Positions 7,019 through 9,290 of a DNA stretch of 9,290 nucleotides are shown here, piece after piece. Numbering within the stretch: position 1 is the first letter of the stretch; each line of letters starts with the position of its first letter. The stretch comes from Bacteroidales bacterium (GTDB lineage Bacteria; Bacteroidota; Bacteroidia; Bacteroidales; VadinHA17). The notes beneath the pieces were generated by a model that was not told where the DNA came from, did no database searches, and worked only from the letters and a program-made list of their open reading frames with translations. Both the position numbers and the translations under genes were made by a program. The stretch lies in NCBI GenBank assembly GCA_016936695.1, contig JAFGXK010000306.1, forward strand, positions 1 to 9,290, written 5' to 3'.

Positions 7019-7036
7019 TAATCCACTTCAGTTTTT
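7005..7036 (+). terminator. Probable intrinsic terminator of the acyl-CoA synthetase gene
   Basis: TGAAG (7005-7009) and TGG (7011-7013) pair with CCA (7023-7025) and CTTCA (7026-7030), with C7010 bulged and a 9-nt loop, followed by G and five T residues (7032-7036). The hairpin contains the stop codon of the synthetase (7016-7018) and its T-run reaches the stop codon of the convergent HD gene. The stem is short and bulged, so strength is uncertain. Confidence 0.45.
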
Positions 7037-7587
7037 CAGACTGCAAGGCGGCTTTTGAAGGGAAGAAAAGTCATAAAATCGGCATGATGCACGATATATG
7101 CCTCTGTTGTCCGTTTCACAAGATCGCCCTCATGGGCATGCGCGGCAATTATGTGACACACCTCGGCCGGCACACCGCATTCTTCAGCCAGTGACACCCC
7201 CGAGAAAGGGTGCCTCAAATATTGCCCGTACCGGCCCTGAACGGCTTTCCCTTTATCATCAAGCTCATACTCAAGAAGTTTTCCAACGTCAGCAAGTATC
7301 GCTCCTGAAATCAGGACATCCATATTAACCCTCAGGTTGTCGCCAAAAAACCGGTTCATCTTCTCCCCGCTCTCCCTGGCAATATGGACCACACATCTCT
7401 TATGCTCCATAAAAGTTACCTTCATATCGGGTCCGCACAGGAGGGTGAAAGGAATATGGTCGAGATCCTCCGCTTTCAGAACACTTTTCTCCAGAGCTTT
7501 TTCCCATGTCCTGGCTGTCTTTTCACGCAGCGACTCATCCTTAATCCATTCAAGTTCGGGCCATAGTTTCTTTACCTTGTCGTTCAT
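7036..7587 (-). CDS. HD-domain protein with altered HD doublet (Ala-Asp)
   Basis: A 183-residue soluble protein of the HD superfamily, whose members are usually metal-dependent phosphohydrolases; its substrate is unknown. Residues 1-50 look like a helical N-terminal region. The HD core begins at EHKRCVVHIA (His62) and continues with ILADVGKLLEYE (98-108 region), HPFSG (His126), IIAAHAHEGD (His150, His152) and AYIVHHADF (His167, His168, Asp170). The order His...(His)Asp...His...His...Asp is kept, except that the expected His-Asp doublet is Ala99-Asp100. Lys103 of the HDxGK pattern is retained. Loss of one ligand could reduce metal binding or catalysis, or mark a binding subfamily. The gene starts 14 bp after the dehydrogenase stop codon on the same strand and is almost certainly co-transcribed with it. 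It is the only gene here with a strong Shine-Dalgarno sequence. Confidence 0.8.
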   Translation of the reverse strand: MNDKVKKLWPELEWIKDESLREKTARTWEKALEKSVLKAEDLDHIPFTLLCGPDMKVTFMEHKRCVVHIARESGEKMNRFFGDNLRVNMDVLISGAILADVGKLLEYELDDKGKAVQGRYGQYLRHPFSGVSLAEECGVPAEVCHIIAAHAHEGDLVKRTTEAYIVHHADFMTFLPFKSRLAV

Positions 7588-7593
7588 TTCCAG

Positions 7594-7600
7594 CCTCCTT
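7594..7600 (-). promoter_or_regulatory. Strong Shine-Dalgarno sequence of the HD-domain gene
   Basis: On the - strand AAGGAGG lies six bases (CTGGAA) before the ATG and one base after the dehydrogenase stop codon. It matches the anti-Shine-Dalgarno sequence fully. Such sites are rare in Bacteroidota, and no other gene in this window has one. It fixes the ATG at 7587-7585 as the start. Confidence 0.8.
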
Positions 7601-7601
7601 G

Positions 7602-8798
7602 TTACTTAAGTTTTGATATAATGGCATCTGTCATCTCTATGGCCGATGCTGCACCGTTTTTAACCACATCCGGAGAACCGGTCATCTTCATCATGTCGTA
7701 TGTTCTTGTCTTACCTTCCAGGATTATTCCGGCTACGGCCATTCTGATTCTGCCAGCTGTGGCTTTTTCATCAAGATAATCGAGCATCATGCACGCCGAT
7801 TCAATCATTGCAATAGGATTAACGATAGGAATGGTGTATCCCGCATATTTCGGAGCAGATCCGTGAGTTGGCTCAAATACTGCGATCCCGTCCTCAGAGA
7901 ATTGCGCACTGCATGCAAAGCCCAGTCCGCCAATGAGTCCTGCAAATGCGTCCGAAACTATGTCGCCAAACATGTTTCCCGCTACAATCACCCCGTAATC
8001 CTCAGGATTCTTGGTAAGCCACATCATCTGTGCGTCAATATTTGTATTGAGGAGTTTAATCGCGGGGTAGAAATTCTTTTGTGTTTCTTTTGCCATCTTC
8101 CACATAAGGCCGGAGGTCTCTCTGATAACATTTGGTTTTTCGCAGACGGTCACCGATTTGTACCCGTATTTTTGAGCGTGTTCGAAGGCTGCTGACAAAA
8201 TACGCTGGGTGGCTTTTCTTGTGAAAATCCTTGTCGAAATTGACAATTCATCAGCGGGCACGCTGCCGTAATTAGCCCTGAATTTCGGGTGTGTCATAAG
8301 AGCCTGATGCACCTGCTCCGGAGGATTTGTCCATTCCACCCCCGAATACAAACCTTCGGTGTTCTGCCGGAAGATGACCACGTCAACAAGAGGCTCCTCA
8401 ATTTCTCCTCCCCTTCCCCTTCTTATAAAGTTCAGTGGGTTCCCGGTATACGACCTGCAAGGCCTGACGCAAATATCGAGATTGAATTTCTGCCTGAGCC
8501 CGACAATCGGACTTGAATACACATAACCTTTATCCCGTAGCGAGGGGTTGAGCTCGGCCTTTGCCTCTTCGTTGGGCTTTGAGGTAATGGCACCAAAAAG
8601 CGCGATTCTGTGTTTGCTTATAAGATCAAGGGTTCTCTGCGGCAGAGGATTGCCCTCGCTGCACCATAAATCCCAGCCAATATCGCCATGTATGTAATCA
8701 GCTTCAAATCCGGAAGCATCAAGGACTCTCAGAGCCTGCTTCATCACTATATTACCGATCCCGTCCCCGGGCAGGGTAACTATTGTACGCTTTGCCAT
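7602..8798 (-). CDS. Isocitrate/isopropylmalate dehydrogenase family enzyme, probably NADP-dependent
   Basis: A cytoplasmic beta-decarboxylating dehydrogenase of 398 residues. Family hallmarks: LPGDGIG (9-15), substrate arginines Arg102 (GLRQ), Arg112 (CVRPCR) and Arg144 (FRQNTEGLYSG, with catalytic Tyr151), Lys221 in CEKPN, metal-binding Asp255, Asp279 and Asp283 (GNMFGDIVSD), and the nucleotide loop THGSAPKYAG (311-320). Lys317-Tyr318 correspond to Lys344-Tyr345 of E. coli isocitrate dehydrogenase, which give NADP preference; NAD enzymes usually have Asp there. At the substrate-selecting helix, Ser96 aligns with E. coli Ser113, but the Asn115 position is Ile98, and there is no Glu like that of isopropylmalate dehydrogenase. 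Isocitrate is therefore my first guess; homoisocitrate, isopropylmalate or another malate-type acid remain possible. No leu genes are nearby. It is first in an operon with the HD gene. Only a weak -7-like TAAATTTA lies upstream. Confidence 0.88.
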   Translation of the reverse strand: MAKRTIVTLPGDGIGNIVMKQALRVLDASGFEADYIHGDIGWDLWCSEGNPLPQRTLDLISKHRIALFGAITSKPNEEAKAELNPSLRDKGYVYSSPIVGLRQKFNLDICVRPCRSYTGNPLNFIRRGRGGEIEEPLVDVVIFRQNTEGLYSGVEWTNPPEQVHQALMTHPKFRANYGSVPADELSISTRIFTRKATQRILSAAFEHAQKYGYKSVTVCEKPNVIRETSGLMWKMAKETQKNFYPAIKLLNTNIDAQMMWLTKNPEDYGVIVAGNMFGDIVSDAFAGLIGGLGFACSAQFSEDGIAVFEPTHGSAPKYAGYTIPIVNPIAMIESACMMLDYLDEKATAGRIRMAVAGIILEGKTRTYDMMKMTGSPDVVKNGAASAIEMTDAIISKLK

Positions 8799-8896
8799 AT
8801 ATTACCAAATTTTTATTGCTTCGTAAATTTAACAATAATTAAGTATATCAGATTGTTATAATTCATAGTCACTTCACTTAACTAATAAAAAAACTG

Positions 8897-8904
8897 TACT
8901 TTTG
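8897..8904 (+). promoter_or_regulatory. Bacteroides-type -7 promoter element for pepD
   Basis: TACTTTTG matches TAnnTTTG fully and lies 24 bp before the pepD ATG, predicting a start near 8911 and a leader under 20 nt. The -33 region at the usual spacing is only TTCA, so the promoter is weaker by sequence or helped by an activator. The identical octamer serves the SPOR gene on the other strand. Confidence 0.55.
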
Positions 8905-8928
8905 ATTCATTAACGCTATACTAAAAGC

Positions 8929-9290
8929 ATGAGCACCTTATCTCATTTAAGTCCAGCGCCAGTCTGGAACTATTTCGAGGAGATATGCAGGATACCGCGT
9001 TTAAGCAAAAATGAAGGTAAGATCAGAAAATATCTTCTCGACTTTGCAGCAAAGCATAATCTCGAATCAAAAGAAGACACAGTCGGTAATATTCTTATTA
9101 TCAGGACGCCCTCACCGGGATGCGAACTGCGGAAGTGCATTGTTCTGCAGAGTCACATGGACATGGTGGGAGAAAAAAATGCCGATTACCCTCACAATTG
9201 GCTCACCGATCCCATCATTCCCTTTATAATTGATGGACATGTTGCTGCCCGAGGGACGACTCTGGGCGCTGACGACGGAATAGGAATTGC
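8929..9290 (+). CDS. pepD: Aminoacyl-histidine dipeptidase, M20 family (3' end cut by window edge)
   Basis: A zinc-dependent cytoplasmic dipeptidase (Xaa-His dipeptidase, carnosinase-like) that splits unspecific dipeptides. The frame opens at the ATG at 8929 and stays open for 120 full codons to the right edge; the family is about 480-490 residues, so roughly a quarter is visible. The N-terminus, MSTLSHLSPAPVWNYFEEIC then RIPRLSKNE, is characteristic of PepD. Metal-site motifs follow: LQSHMDMV (His76, Asp78) and TLGADDGIG (Asp115, Asp116), where the first Asp of the pair is the expected bridging ligand. The gene is divergent from the dehydrogenase operon across 130 bp and has its own -7 element. 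No Shine-Dalgarno is visible. The catalytic and dimerisation regions beyond residue 120 cannot be judged. Confidence 0.93.
   Translation, partial: MSTLSHLSPAPVWNYFEEICRIPRLSKNEGKIRKYLLDFAAKHNLESKEDTVGNILIIRTPSPGCELRKCIVLQSHMDMVGEKNADYPHNWLTDPIIPFIIDGHVAARGTTLGADDGIGI

Overview
The window looks like an ordinary chromosomal segment of a Bacteroidota bacterium, most likely in or near the Bacteroidales. Three things point there. The proteins read like Bacteroidota homologues, especially the Rel, Fur, PurA and DUF3575-like products. Most genes lack a Shine-Dalgarno sequence. Two intergenic regions carry perfect matches to the Bacteroides -7 promoter element (TAnnTTTG). I see no RNA genes, insertion sequences, CRISPR arrays, prophage parts or defence modules. 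Both ends cut through genes.

Bases 1-4397 hold a housekeeping block on the + strand: the C-terminal part of a bifunctional Rel/SpoT (p)ppGpp synthetase/hydrolase, a Fur-family metalloregulator 68 bp downstream, and purA (adenylosuccinate synthetase). A small DUF3575-like envelope protein gene on the - strand sits between fur and purA. A bidirectional terminator that overlaps the fur stop codon separates it from fur. purA converges, 7 bp apart, with a - strand gene for a SPOR-domain lipoprotein, which has a good Bacteroides-type promoter.

Bases 5105-7018 encode a long-chain-type acyl-CoA synthetase. A 19-bp perfect palindrome lies just upstream and is a candidate operator. A probable intrinsic terminator overlaps its 3' end.

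Bases 7036-8798 form a tight two-gene - strand operon. First comes an isocitrate/isopropylmalate dehydrogenase family enzyme with the Lys-Tyr pair typical of NADP-specific isocitrate dehydrogenase. After 14 bp comes an HD-domain protein whose HD doublet is Ala-Asp. The HD gene has a textbook Shine-Dalgarno sequence, unlike every other gene here. This pair is the least explained part of the window. A divergent pepD (aminoacyl-histidine dipeptidase, M20 family) starts at 8929 and runs off the right edge.

The themes are stringent response and purine synthesis (Rel, PurA), metal control (Fur), fatty-acid activation, envelope proteins, central-carbon oxidation and peptide turnover. I found no clearly new multi-gene system. 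The dehydrogenase-HD pair and the palindrome at 5052 are the best leads.
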